NCBI RefSeq assembly: GCF_032062135.1 | Contig: NC_092858.1 | Location: 171,866,660 to 171,930,659 of the forward strand | Direction of reading: 5' to 3' | Source of the DNA: Pyxicephalus adspersus | Lineage: Eukaryota > Chordata > Amphibia > Anura > Pyxicephalidae | DNA length: 64,000 bases | In this document: one piece after another, positions 45,105 through 56,139 of the stretch | Numbering within the stretch: the first letter of the stretch is position 1 | How the letters are laid out: each line of letters begins with the position of its first letter | Program-made: the position numbers and the translations under genes | The notes under the pieces: model-generated | What the model saw: the letters and a program-made list of their open reading frames with translations, nothing else | Told to the model about the DNA's origin: nothing | The model's database searches: none

Positions 45105-45600
45105 CAAGAAGTAAGAAGGTGAAATACTGATACCCTGATCACTGTGTGGGCAGTCAAGGGGTAAGGGGGTAGTCAGGATGGAGGAGGGGGCAATAAGAAT
45201 GAAAGAGGTCAGCCAAGGTGCAAGGTGGTAGTCAGGATGATGGAGGGGCAATTAGAATGACAAAGGGCAACCAGGTAGTCAGGATGAATGGGGATCAGTC
45301 AGGACAAAGGAGGGCAGACAAAGGGTAAGGGGGTACTTAGAATGGAGGTAAGTTAGTCAGGATAAGGTAGGGCTGTCAGGAGGTAGGGAATTCATCAGGA
45401 TGGAGGGCAGTCAGGACTAAGAAGGGCTGATAAAGAGGAAGAGGGTAGTCAGAATGGAGGGGGTGGCAGTAAGGATAAAGTAGGGCAGTCAAGAGGGGGC
45501 AATTAGAATGAAGAAGGCATTAAAGGATAGGTGTTAGGATGGAGGGGGGTCATTTAGGGTGGATGAATAGGGTGGAGTTAGGACAATGGGGTCAACCCTA
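45105..45600. repeat. Degenerate minisatellite, unit about 60 bp (GTCAGGATGGAGGAGGGG)
   Basis: 'gtagtcaggatggaggaggg' plus 'gcaattagaatgaaagagg' and 'cagtcaaggggtaagggggt' variants recur through the block. The plus strand is purine-rich. Units are too diverged for an exact count. Confidence 0.75.
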
Positions 45601-45985
45601 TGCAGGATGAGGAGGTTTACTTGCATAGCCAGTGAAGTGGAAAGTATTTCTTGCTCCCTGCAGCCTCCTTACCCGCTCTTATTGATGTCACTGCACACAG
45701 GGTGGTACCATGGGTAATGGACTGGGGGGAGTTTGCATAGAACACTGAAGGGCGTGCTTGGTACTTTGCAAGGACTGTGCAGTAAAGTTTAAATAAATCC
45801 TAAAAATAAAACCGCTCTGGTTGGTTGTTGATTTGAAAAAAGAGGGTCATTAGGGGTCCATAAATGTTAGCAGACCTTTAGTTTTAGCGGAAGATGCGTC
45901 CATTTAGATGTGGCTTTGCTTGCTGTACGGGTGCTTTAGGGGTGCCACGCAGAAGGCAGCCAGCATTTCTGGAATCCCATCAAAA
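45601..45985. other. Intronic sequence, no exon seen (45601-45985)
   Basis: No exon or repeat recognised. Confidence 0.35.
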
Positions 45986-46400
45986 GCCCCCATTATTCCC
46001 TATGACAGGTCCTCTTATCCCTTAATTAGCCAATCAGAGAAGTGTCAAGTCATCCGCCGCCGCCAGGTAACATCCGCCATTAATGCTCCGGTTATATTCT
46101 CTCTATTACTGAAGGGCGGTGCGACAAGTGAAACATTGTAAGAGGAAATGGAAATGAATCTGTAAGTTAAATTGGGCCGTGTTGGGAAGATTCCTCCCTT
46201 AGGAGCCCCCACTGAATCATGTTAATCCGTCACATCGTTTGTGAGATGCGTTATTAAAACTTCGCCTCCGTCAGACGGGTCTGTCAGATGCCTTCTGGCA
46301 CTTCATGAAAACTGCAACGCCGATGAAGCCTTACAAAAATTATAAATCGACGCACAGAGCCCTATAATAGGAACCTCAAGTAGTTCCCCAATTCTATTTT
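45986..46400. other. Repeat-poor block with homeodomain-type sites (possible conserved element)
   Basis: About 400 bp unlike any repeat here. It contains 'cccttaattagccaatcaga' (TAATTA next to CCAAT), 'catcaaaagccccc' and several CpGs ('catccgccgccgccagg'). Of the repeat-poor blocks in the intron this is the one I would test first, but the function is inferred. Confidence 0.25.
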
Positions 46401-48009
46401 TTCCAGCGCTTTAAAAGTAATTAATATAAAGTTCAGTTGTGCAATAATTGTCCCTGCTGCGTCCTCCCCATTAGGAAACAACAGAGGTCAAATTGATTGG
46501 TTGTTTAATGACTATTAAGGGTGGATCACTAGATGACATTGGGACCCCAGGGATGTCTGGCTTGGATGAAATAAATCCCAAAAGTCCCCCAAAGCAGACC
46601 CCCTCCCTTATTAAGCCCCCCTCCTGTGTTGTCAGGCTCACTTTTTGGAAAACCCTTTAGATTGGTCATGTGACATATACTCCTTTCTGCCTCCTTCCCA
46701 ATGGTGGGTAGTGCTCTGTTGTAGGGAGCGGTGAGATTTAGCTGAGCATCTACACAGATAAATGCATGAATGGGAATAGATAATTTATTTTAATTTGTTA
46801 TACCTGCAAAGGTATATATATATTTGATTTAGGCTTTCCTCCTAAAAGGCCCAGGTCTATGACCTGACTTTTCTCAGGTGCAGATAAGCTATTGGGTCTG
46901 GTCAAGGACACTCCCCCATCCTAATTTGTCATATCCGAGCCATCATGTGAATTGGTCAGATATTTTATTGTTCATTGCTTCCGGCAAACAAAACCCGCTG
47001 GGTGATTTCCATCGTTACTAAATTGCAACATAGCCCAGCGCAACTTGTGACCCAGTTAACCCTTCCAGGCAGCACTGCAAATTCAGTGACCTCACTTTTC
47101 TGGATGGCAGTTGGGTATTAGAGCTTGGTCAGGGACACGCCCCCCTAATTGCTGATTGGACAGTGAGGCTTGTCACATCTGTTGGTGCTGCTCTGCATGA
47201 ATCCAAAGGTATATTTTGAACTATTTTTAAGCATTTTTGAAGTTCTATATTAAATATTTGATACCTTTCATACATGACAAAGGATTGCCAGAGAACTATG
47301 GGGTGACTAAAGACAGGATGCTTGCTCAAGGCAATAACCAGTAACTCATTTTGCTGATGTTCAGTGGTGGCGAATTACACCCCAGTGGATGTGTGTTGGG
47401 AACCCCAGCTTGTATAATGCATTGAGATTATAATAAAAATGTGCATGATGCCAGGACATGGTGGTACCTCTCTCTTCTCAGCATGGAGAGCAATGCAGCC
47501 CTGAAATAATCGCAGGAAGCTAATACAAAGATATAAAAGAATACTTATATTGGTTGCACAGCCACAGTTTTGGACAAAGCAGGAAAGCCTGTCTCCATTA
47601 AAGAGATTTCCTATTGCTTTCTGTCCCGGGGACACCGGTCACCCAGATGGGATATTTTGCACACAGTATCGTGAGCGGTTCTCTACAGAGCCCATGTGAC
47701 CCAATGCCAACCTATGTGACCAGCCAATCACCCAAGCCAGCCGTAACCTTGCCGGTGTCTTTTCATTACCCCTCCCCCCCAGGAATATTCCGCACAATGA
47801 CTCCATTGGCTTTAATTATCTCACAATTGATTTTTATTCAATAAATGAGATTAATTATCCTGTGAGCCCTGGCTGATGTCCTGAGTGAACAGATCACATG
47901 GAAGTAATTGAATTAAGCAGAACCAGAACTGGAAAAATAGGAAAAATGTGATTTCAGGTAATTAAATAGGTCATTGCTTCTGGTATTTGCTCCAGCCTTG
48001 TTCTGTTAC
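46401..48009. other. Intronic sequence with a loose duplication, no exon seen
   Basis: Segments near 46866-46935 and 47092-47163 resemble each other ('tctggtcaaggacactcccc' and 'cttggtcagggacacgcccc', each preceded by 'ctgacttttct/ctcacttttct'), a duplication with offset about 228 bp. Nothing else is supported. Confidence 0.45.
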
Positions 48010-48499
48010 CGACTCCCCTCCTCCACCATGGGCTGGACTCCCCTCCTCCGCCATTGGCTGAACTCCACTCCTTCACCATTAGCTGGACTCCCCTCATCCA
48101 CTTTTGGCTGGACTCTCCTCCTCCACCATTGGCTAGACTCCTCTCCTCCACCATTGGCTGGGCTCCCCTTCTCCACTATTGGCTAGATTCCTCTCCTCCA
48201 CCATTGGATGGACTCCCCTCCTCCACCATTGGCTGGCCCCTTCTCCACTATTGGCTAGATTCCTCTCCTCCACCATTGGATGGACTCCCCTCCTCCACCA
48301 TTGGCTGGGCTCCCCTTCTCCACTATTGGCTGGACTCCCCTCCTCCACTATTGGCTAGACTCCTCTCCTCCACCATTGGCTGGACTCCCCTCCTCCACAA
48401 TTGGCTGGACTCCCCTCCTCCACCATTGGCTGGACTCCCCTCCTCCACCGTTGGCTAGACTCCTCTCCTCCACCATTGACTGGACTCCCCTCCTCCACC
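48010..48499. repeat. 25-bp minisatellite, about 19-20 copies, each with an inverted CCAAT box
   Basis: Unit GGCTGGACTCCCCTCCTCCACCATT repeats almost without indels. Variants are GGCTAGACTCCTCTCC and GGCTGGGCTCCCCTTCTCC. A block of about 70 bp is itself duplicated (from about 48181 and 48250). Most units read CCATTGGCT across the junction, which fits the NF-Y (CCAAT-box) consensus on the minus strand. The P/S/L/W-rich frames are repeat products. Confidence 0.95.
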
Positions 48500-48524
48500 T
48501 AATAATAATAATAATAATAATAAT
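48500..48524. repeat. (AAT)n microsatellite
   Basis: Eight AAT units directly abutting the minisatellite, followed by a purine-rich GGAAGAAAGG stretch to about 48610. Confidence 0.95.
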
Positions 48525-48610
48525 CAAGGGAGTGATAATAACATTGGAGAGAGGAAGAAAGGAAGAAGGGAAGAAGGAAGGGAGGAATGAGAAATAGAGG
48601 GAGGAAGAAA

Positions 48611-49696
48611 CAGAATCTTAAAACCAATTGTTACATGTTAGGTAATATTTTCCACACTGGTCACTTAAGGTGAGAGTCAGCCATCTTTCGTACACCATCA
48701 AGATTAAAGAAGCAGGACAACATATGGATCTCTTTGCCGAGATGCCATGCTGGATTTCTACTGTGGAAAAAACAGTATGCTATCCAGATAAACTATTCAC
48801 AGCTCTGTTAATGTTATTGTTAATGGCCACATTTTGTTATGAAAGCATTTAGAAAAGCCACCCTCTGTCTCCTCTGTTTCGTGCAAATGTCTATCAATAG
48901 TTCATGGTCCTTCACCAAACACCCCTGTGGTTGCAGGTCGTAAAAAAACTCATTTTTGGGTTCAGAGCTTTGTGAGCAACTGATCAATGCTAGGGATGCT
49001 GTACAGAGCACAGATCGTGTTTCCTTTATAGTATGTTCTAGGCATTGTTTGGTGTGCTCAGGGACTTCTCCATACTGAGTACAAGCTCAATTCCCTGTAG
49101 GAGCTCCGTGCTTAACGCAGAATGCTATGCTAGTATCTGCTGATATTCAGGCTCGGAACATGCTGAATATGCAGCTATTGGGCTTGGTTTTTCTGTACAG
49201 TAGAAGCTCCTTTTTTGTGAAATGGAAATAATTGCTAGATCAAAAATACTAGACTAAATCTAAGATACGTTCCATGGTTTACTACCAGTAATGAATCACA
49301 CAATTTTGGCAAACTTTTGCCTTTAGTAGTCATTTCGACAAAATTTTGGCTAGAGAAAAAAAAAAAATATTATTTTTCAATCGAGACTCAAATCTAATTG
49401 AACATACTTGTACCTGGAAGCTGAAAATTTTTGGTTTCTCAAGTGCGCTTTTGACAAACCAACTTGGAGTCAATTAGAGGCAAAACTTTGTAAAGACTTT
49501 TTTACCACTCAATACTAGTGGTCTGGTTTTATCCTTCCTGTTATTGTGTCTGTAATTTTGTGTTGGTCCAATAAAGTTCTGCATTTAACATATAACTGTT
49601 TCTGAGTCTTCACATATAGAACCAAACTGCCAGAGGAGGGAGGTTTTAGTGCTGTTTTTGTGTGGCATAAAAACATACATACGGACAGAACATACG
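48611..49696. other. Intronic sequence, no exon seen (48611-49696)
   Basis: AT-rich with short frames only. Confidence 0.4.
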
Positions 49697-50684
49697 GACA
49701 AACCAACACCCTTAGGTTTACTGGTCCAAAACAAACTGTCTTTGTACACTTCACCTCTGGGCACCTTGTGTGGCTTTGACATCTTATCTTGTAGACGTAA
49801 AAGGATGGCCAATGGTCTGGAGCAAAAAGGGCAACATAGGGCAGTTGGACTAGGGGGGCAGGAGATCGGTCCTGCCTTTTATGATGACTCTAGATGTATT
49901 GCTTTGCATTTGCTCCAATAAATTTTCATTATGATGTAACATTTGGGTGGTTTCTTTCATGAACTTGATGATACTAAAGTATAATTTTTGGTAAATGCCT
50001 ATGAAAGAAACCACCCAACAGTTGGTCAAATGTATCTCTTGGTGACTACATTGGTGAAATTTCTGGACATCAAGTTTTTTTTTGTCTACACATTTTCTGC
50101 AAGTCAAATAGCATTCTGTGTAGACAATAGAACTTTAGAAAATAGAACCAGAAATCTCAGCTTTCCAATCACCAAGAGATATTTGTGACCAACTGTTGGG
50201 TGGTTTCTTTAGCCAAGTGATGATGATACTAAAATATCAGCTTTAAGTAGATGCTTATGAAAGAAACCACCCAACAGTTGGTCATATGTATCTCCTGATG
50301 ATTACATTGGATAGAACTATGGGATTGAGAGCTCTTGTTGGACATTTTTAAGCCAAAAGGGATCCTTTGTAGTCAATAGAACTTGATGCCAAAACTCTCA
50401 CCAATGCTGTCACCTAGAGTTACATGTGACCAACTGTTGGGTGGTGGTTTAAGAAAAAAACACCCAACGGTTATAGTATAATAAAACTATTGTAGGTCAA
50501 TTCCAGAGCAATATATCTCGAGTCCTTGTGAAAGGCAGGGCAGATTACATGCCCGTTTTTGCCCGTTCTGCTCCAGTTCATTGTCCTTTTACTTCAAAGC
50601 CACACAAGGTGCCCAGAGGTGGACGGGAGACAGACAGTTTGCCTTGGGCTAGTAAACCCAAGAAGAAGAAGTGTTGGTTTGGTC
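49697..50684. mobile_element. Second foldback element: palindromic units inside a long inverted repeat
   Basis: The outer left arm (49697-49785: 'aaccaacacccttaggttta', 'aacaaactgtc', 'cctctgggcaccttgtgtgg') is inverted at 50595-50684. A second arm layer (49805-49912: 'ctggagcaaaaagggcaaca', 'tcctgccttttatgatgact', 'gatgtattgcttt') is inverted at about 50500-50578. The centre holds palindromic units delimited by AAAGAAACCACCCAACAGTT and its complement (starts about 50004 and 50260; complements about 50190-50211 and 50431-50447). Each unit has AT-rich spacers. A further inverted half-unit reaches to about 50790. No ORF of a transposase is present. The architecture matches 41442-42672, although the sequences differ. 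Confidence 0.75.
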
Positions 50685-50952
50685 ATCTCTTCTTGTCTTG
50701 GGCAAGTCACCAATGTAGTCATCAGGAGATTCTTCAGCCCCTTTGGTTTGGTGATTTCTTTCATAAGCCTAAAAGAGATATTTCAAATCTAATTAAGTTT
50801 TTATTCAATGTTCCAAATTAGGTTTGTGAACCCCAAGGTCATGTGTGGAGGAAGCAAAACCAGAAACTATAGCAGATATCTCTGTTGGGAATATAAATAG
50901 CCAGCATGTCCAGCCAACTCCACCTCTAACCCCTTGATGGCCCACATTATTG

Positions 50953-51168
50953 CCCTGATTTATTAAAGCTCTCCAATACTGGAAAACATAGCCTAACTTG
51001 GTTGAACCTGGGCTATCTAGCAAACTTGGAATGGATTTGGTCAAGGATTAAATATTATTAGCAAAATCAAAGGAACTTTTATAAATCTATTCCAGGTTTG
51101 CTTCATCACCCAAGTTCTTCCATGATAGTCTATCTTCTCGAGTCTTGGAGAACCTATAAATGGGGCCC
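50953..51168. mobile_element. Palindromic MITE (CTGATTTATTAAAG family)
   Basis: Starts 'cctgatttattaaagctctc' and carries complementary interior arms 'gggctatctagcaaacttgg' and 'ccaggtttgcttcatcaccc'. The right end 'cttggagaacctataaat' is eroded. It lies just beyond the second foldback element. Confidence 0.8.
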
Positions 51169-52143
51169 TTTAAGTTACATTATGCTTATAGGTGATCAGC
51201 ATTAAGGCAGCCCATTGATTCTGAATTGGCTGTATTAAACACCGCTCATTCACCTGTTTTAATGCACAACATGAACAAGGTAGGTGACGTTCTTGGGCTA
51301 TTTATGCTACATTTACAGTGCATTGGGTGCCATTTTGTAAAACACTGCATATGAAAAAAAAGCCTGCACTATTATTGATCCTGATGGTAGATTTATTATT
51401 TTGAATGATAAATTGTCGTCTGTAGACGTGGTGCCATGCTCCCAATTCAGCTCAATTGGCTTCAATGGAATCGGGTACTGTCCTGCCAGATGGTGTTACC
51501 CAAGACATATCTTATTATGGCAGGTGACTTTAATTTGCAATTCTCTCCACAAGCTGATCATTCTAGCCTGCTGGCCAAAAAAAACTGTACTTTGTACCCA
51601 GTATGTGGCTTCTCATATATAGTTAATCAATAGTAAATAACTTCAACACAACAAGTGGCCCATATTAAAAAACATAAATACCCTATAATAGTGATTTATT
51701 CTTGTTATTAGAAATTTCAATATCTTTACAATAAACAGATTGGACGATTTACCTCTCCTTGGAGAGTTTGTGTTATAACCAAAGATTATTCCCACCCCTG
51801 ACTTGTAATGTAATATTTTCCTTTAATAAAAGGATATGAAAAATAGAGCCGAGCCTTGTTGTGTTTGTTTAGACACAATAGTATCAATGAAATCTTATCA
51901 ATTCTCGGGTTTATATATTAAAGCTGAACCCCAGGACAACAGTTATACACGACATTGGAATACAAATTTGTGTCTTGTTTACCAATAGATTTACTGGATA
52001 ATCCAATTCAGAGGGTTTTGTGATTTATTTCCCGCTGCTGGACAGCACAGTGAGGAAGGCTGCACTGGTTTCTGAATTAAAGTGGCTATTTGGTATAAAA
52101 AGAAAAAAACCTGAAGCCATCCTTGAGCTCGATTCTAGTGACT
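51169..52143. other. Intronic sequence, no exon seen (51169-52143)
   Basis: AT-rich, no supported feature. The phrase 'attaaagctgaaccccagga' near 51918 resembles short frog repeat ends, but no partner was placed. Confidence 0.4.
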
Positions 52144-52245
52144 TAGGCTAGGCTCAGATGATGTCATTAGTTTGCTGCAAGCACCAGAAAGCATGCCCCT
52201 CGATTTTTATTCCTGAGTGAACAGACAACATCTTAACTTTTCAGC
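52144..52245 (+). repeat. Dispersed repeat family B, copy 4
   Basis: Aligns with 38489-38594 through 'taggctcagatgatgtcatt', 'agtttgctgcaagcaccaga' and 'aacagacaacatcttaac'. Confidence 0.55.
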
Positions 52246-53035
52246 TCACTCCCAGTCTGCTTTATAGGGAATGCAAAAGGCTGATTTCATACTTCCAACT
52301 TGTCTCCGATTTGAAAAAAACGGTCCTTGTAACCAAATCTCTCTGTCCCTAGTTATTCTTCAAATGTTCTTCTTTTTGGTCTGTAATATAGATATCCACT
52401 AAGCCTTTTATGTAACCCCTAAATTAATTGATATTTGAGTTATTTTGTTTGTAATCTTTTTTTTCTTTTGTTCAGTGTTCCTTGGGGGTGTGGCAGTGGG
52501 CGTGTCTTTGTCTACATACATTTCATTAAAGTTGTCCAGGAAAAATGGTACCATGTCAAATTCCTGTCAAATTCTAAAATCATTAATGATGATGACGCAT
52601 AACTATTACAGAGCTGCATTAATCTGCATCTTGTGTGTGGGCCGAGAGTTTAGATATTGACATTCACAAGCCGTGCTGTTCCGTGGATGGTTCTCTTTAA
52701 GAAAAGACATATAACGATATTTGCATCTTTCTTATGCAATTTTATTCATGACAATTTATATTCATCTAAATGTATTTGTTAGAAGAGCCCCGGAGTTTTG
52801 CTGTGAGCCATTTCATTTTATTGAAGTCTGCGGGATTCCTGATATATTTGGATTGTGTTGCTGCACATGCTAATTCTTCCATTCTCAGGGTTTTATTCTT
52901 CAGATATGATAGGCAGGACATTACAAATCCTCTATATGACTCGAATATATTTCACAACAGTCTTTTCTATTTATAAATGCATGCAATCAAGATTCAACCA
53001 ACTGTTACTCAAAATTCACAGATTTCTCACATTGG
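52246..53035. other. Intronic sequence, no exon seen (52246-53035)
   Basis: The part 52740-52970 is repeat-poor and AT-rich and could be a conserved element; nothing proves it. Confidence 0.3.
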
Positions 53036-53252
53036 GCTGGATTTTACTAAAGCTCTCCAAGACGGGAGAAAAAACATGGGAGAATGTGGGTGATCCAGCT
53101 AATGTGGAAGGGATCTGGTCCAGAAATCAGTAAATTTGCCAACTAACTAGCAAATGAGTTTTAAGAAATGCATTCCAGGCTTACAAGATTACCCAGGTTC
53201 CCCATGATAATCTTTCTTCTTCAGTTTTGGAGAGCTTTAATAAATCCGCTTA
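53036..53252. mobile_element. Palindromic MITE (TTTACTAAAG/TTATTAAAG family)
   Basis: Left 'actaaagctctccaagacgg' pairs with right 'cttcagttttggagagcttt'. Inner 'gtgggtgatccagctaatgt' pairs loosely with 'acaagattacccaggttccc'. Length is typical of the family here. Confidence 0.8.
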
Positions 53253-53739
53253 TTGGGTAAATTACAAAATGGGTGCATTGACTTTAATCCTGAATTCATT
53301 GTTTTTCCTAACAGAATCTATTGCAAATTTTGGTAAATGTTGGGTGAATATTGGGTCGAAATATTTATATAGAGACCCCTAATGCTGGACATACATTGAG
53401 CACATGAACAGGTAAATGAATAATATGTGATCAATGATCATCATTCTTTGCCTGATCTATGCCGCTTTGCTTTGACCACCAATAGTGAAAAGAGCTTCTT
53501 CCGTTGAGTTACAATATTGGTAGTCAGAATGGGGCAAAGAATGAAAATTAACATATATTGGTTAAATATTGATCGAAAATGTCTAGTTTTCCAATAGATT
53601 TGATGTTAACATTTATTAGAAATATTGATCAGTGAATATCCAGCAATATATGTACCAGATTTGGAATCTGGTCAATAGGATCCAACTGGTTCCCACCTAA
53701 CAGGTTGAGCTCACCACATACTGTACTTTTTCCTCTTCA
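53253..53739. other. Intronic sequence, no exon seen (53253-53739)
   Basis: AT-rich sequence; nothing supported. Confidence 0.35.
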
Positions 53740-54065
53740 TGTCACCATTGCATATTTGCACTCCCTGCTGCCCCCGATTCTTATTTCCCAGTATTATCCA
53801 CACAGAGATTAGCGCCATTAATTAACTTATGATTGTACGAGAGCTCAGTGCTCGGTGAAGAGTGATCCGTCAAACCTGAAAACTCTGTTTTTTGGCATTT
53901 AATTTCTCCGGAGAGGCACTTTGGACGCCAGCCTGGCGAATGCATTTTATTTCGCACTTCCAAAAATTCCTATGCTTTTTTTTCATAATGAAACTCTTTC
54001 ATCTATTTCTGTGTGAATTATAAACGGGCTAATTATGTAGTGGAAATGGTGTTCTGCTGATCCAT
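53740..54065. other. Repeat-poor block with homeodomain-type sites (possible conserved element)
   Basis: Contains 'agcgccattaattaactta', 'tttctccggagaggcacttt' (with the palindrome TCTCCGGAGA) and 'gggctaattatgtag'. No repeat match in the window. Developmental enhancers often look like this, but that is inference. Confidence 0.25.
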
Positions 54066-54149
54066 TGGGCTCTGAGAAGTTTAATCCTGGAACCCGGAAT
54101 AAATTGAAGAGACAGCATCTGAGCTGTTCAAGATATAAGAGGAGGCCAT

Positions 54150-54365
54150 GACTGACTATTCGTCTTGGGCAAAAATCTGATGTGTGCAGTGGTCCCCGAT
54201 GTCATTGCTAGATTGACGAATGACTAATCGGGAATGACTGCTGTGCAATCCAATTGAGGAGACCATAGAGGGGAGCCGCATGCTCATCCTCCCCTCTCCA
54301 TGGAATAGAATGGAGCTGTGTGTACAACACTCGTCACCGTTTCCAGGCAATCATCAGCAATAAGT
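54150..54365. repeat. Dispersed repeat family C, copy
   Basis: Contains 'cttgggcaaaaatctgatgt', 'gtgcagtggtccccgatgtc', 'atgctcatcctcccctctcc' and 'gtacaacactcgtcaccgtt', in the order of 28380-28640 and 61005-61230. Confidence 0.6.
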
Positions 54366-54483
54366 AATTCACCCAAATATTTATTACCCCTTCCCCTGGA
54401 AATGCCTTCATTTGCATTTTGCGAAGGAAAGAGACAACTTTGTTCAGACATCTTCCAGGGTCATTATCTACTTTCTGAACCTA

Positions 54484-54640
54484 AGTGTTGACCCAATCAA
54501 TGGATCTTCATCCCAATACAAATCCTGGCTGTGGTTAGGTAAGTAACCAATTATTTTTCCCTAATTTTGCATGTTGACCCAATGAATGGATCTTGGTGCC
54601 AGTGCAGTTCCTGACTGTGGTTAGGAAGTGCAACCTGTTT
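54484..54640. repeat. Two-copy tandem duplication, offset about 80-85 bp
   Basis: 'gttgacccaatcaatggatc' and 'ctggctgtggttagg' recur as 'gttgacccaatgaatggatc' and 'ctgactgtggttagg'. A third partial match to the tail ('aaccaattatttttccc') lies at about 54774. Confidence 0.65.
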
Positions 54641-54919
54641 CTTGCCCTTTACGCCAAGCCTTGGCACCTCTACTTACCTCCTCTCAACAAAATAGGTAGA
54701 TCAGGGTTTCTCTCCAATACCACCCATACCCTGGCCCACACACAACAAATATTGGTTGGTCAGTGCCAAAGTAACCAATTATTTTTTCCCAATTGTGCAC
54801 ATTGTGCATCACCTCGGCACAATGCACCGCTTTATTACATGAGCCAAAAATAAATATTTCCATACGGTTTCAAAGGCAGACCAAAGCCAATTTGTTTCTC
54901 CTTTGGCTAACTCTCATAT
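54641..54919. other. Intronic sequence, no exon seen (54641-54919)
   Basis: No exon is supported. Confidence 0.35.
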
Positions 54920-55260
54920 TGTGTAGATCTGGAGTTCCAGAGCATGATTAATGCCTTTGCTGTCTCCTCGCCGCTTGCCGCCAAATTATGCTGCCTTGCA
55001 CTTTGCTTAGCCTGACTTCCCAGTTCTCGGCGCACATCACCTGCACTCCGATTGGACTCTCTCCGCCCCCTTCAGCCCTCATCCATCTGGAGCCACGTCT
55101 TGACCTGCGGTGTCTCTTTTGTTCTCTTATAATTAAATGATATTGACTGTCAGCTCTGCCAAGTCTGCCGAACTCCCACCTGTCTGTTGTGCCGGTGCTG
55201 TCCTCTGCCGGTACTCCGCATTGCAGTGCGCAATGTTAAATGCATGTTAAATGCAATAAA
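54920..55260. other. Repeat-poor, CpG-containing block (possible conserved element)
   Basis: GC-richer than its flanks with dispersed CpGs ('ctcgccgcttgccgcc', 'ttctcggcgcaca') and an AT core 'tcttataattaaatgat'. No repeat match and no splice-flanked frame. Confidence 0.2.
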
Positions 55261-56139
55261 TGCTTAGCCCCCCCCCTCCAAAGTATAGCAAAATATCATT
55301 TAGAGGGTAACTGTTTTCTTTTGGAAAGCAAAGCGCCAAGGAGATAAAAAAAACCACAAAATTCTGCCTTTTTATTTATTAATACATCATTAGATGGGTT
55401 TTTTAATACCAGCAGTGATAGTAGCAAAACTAGGTATCAGCTTCTATAGCTTCTATTCCTCCTTCAGTCTTCTATACAGAAGAGCTCAGACTGAGAAAGG
55501 AAATGCAGCAAAAGGAGCCAATTTGCACAAGGCCGCTGCTTCTTTCACTGTCCATTCACAGGGAGGAAAGGACATGACTTCCTAAAAGACTTGGGCTGTC
55601 CTGTGTGACAGAACTGTCCAAATCTCAGGATTGCATTAGCAAAAATACAAATCCTTTGGCACGTAACACTTCTCTGTATTTAACTTTCCTTCTAGAGGTT
55701 GGATTTACACTGTAGCATTAAAAAATTGGCCCTGCAGATCTTTTAATGAGTGCAGAGGAGGAGGTTGGGGTCTTTTGTAGAATTTGATTTCAAACCTATA
55801 GATACCCTCTTACCTCCAGACACCCCCATTAGGAACAGCTTTGTACACGAAAAGCTTTCTACACTCCCCCAAGGCTTCTGTCAGTTATCTCTTCTTTTGT
55901 ATGCCCCAGGCAAACATGCAATGACAGAGGCTCTAAAAGGCTGTTTACTTGACAGTCTGGAGACTTGGCAATTTAATGTTGTTCTAGAATGTTCCTCAAA
56001 CACTAAGACACGCAATATTAATCCAGTGGCTTATGGGAAAGTAACTCCAGGCAAACATCTAACATTGATGAATGTGTCATTCATCCACCCATACAATGCT
56101 ACATGGTTGTTGTATATCATACAAAGTCAAGACTGTTGA
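55261..56139. other. Intronic sequence, no exon seen (55261-56139)
   Basis: A 129-codon plus-strand frame (55750-56139) shows no recognisable domain and no convincing splice sites. It is probably chance. Confidence 0.35.

Noticed and set aside
48054..48458. 134-codon frame with PPPLAGLPSSTIGW repeats
   Set aside because: Read-through of the 25-bp minisatellite (25 x 3 keeps frame periodic); no independent coding evidence.
48010..48600. Regular 25-bp repeats, considered as a CRISPR array
   Set aside because: Units are contiguous with no unique spacers, and the genome context is vertebrate. It is a minisatellite.
55750..56139. 129-codon plus-strand frame
   Set aside because: No recognised domain, no flanking splice sites of quality, and it merges into a minisatellite at its end.
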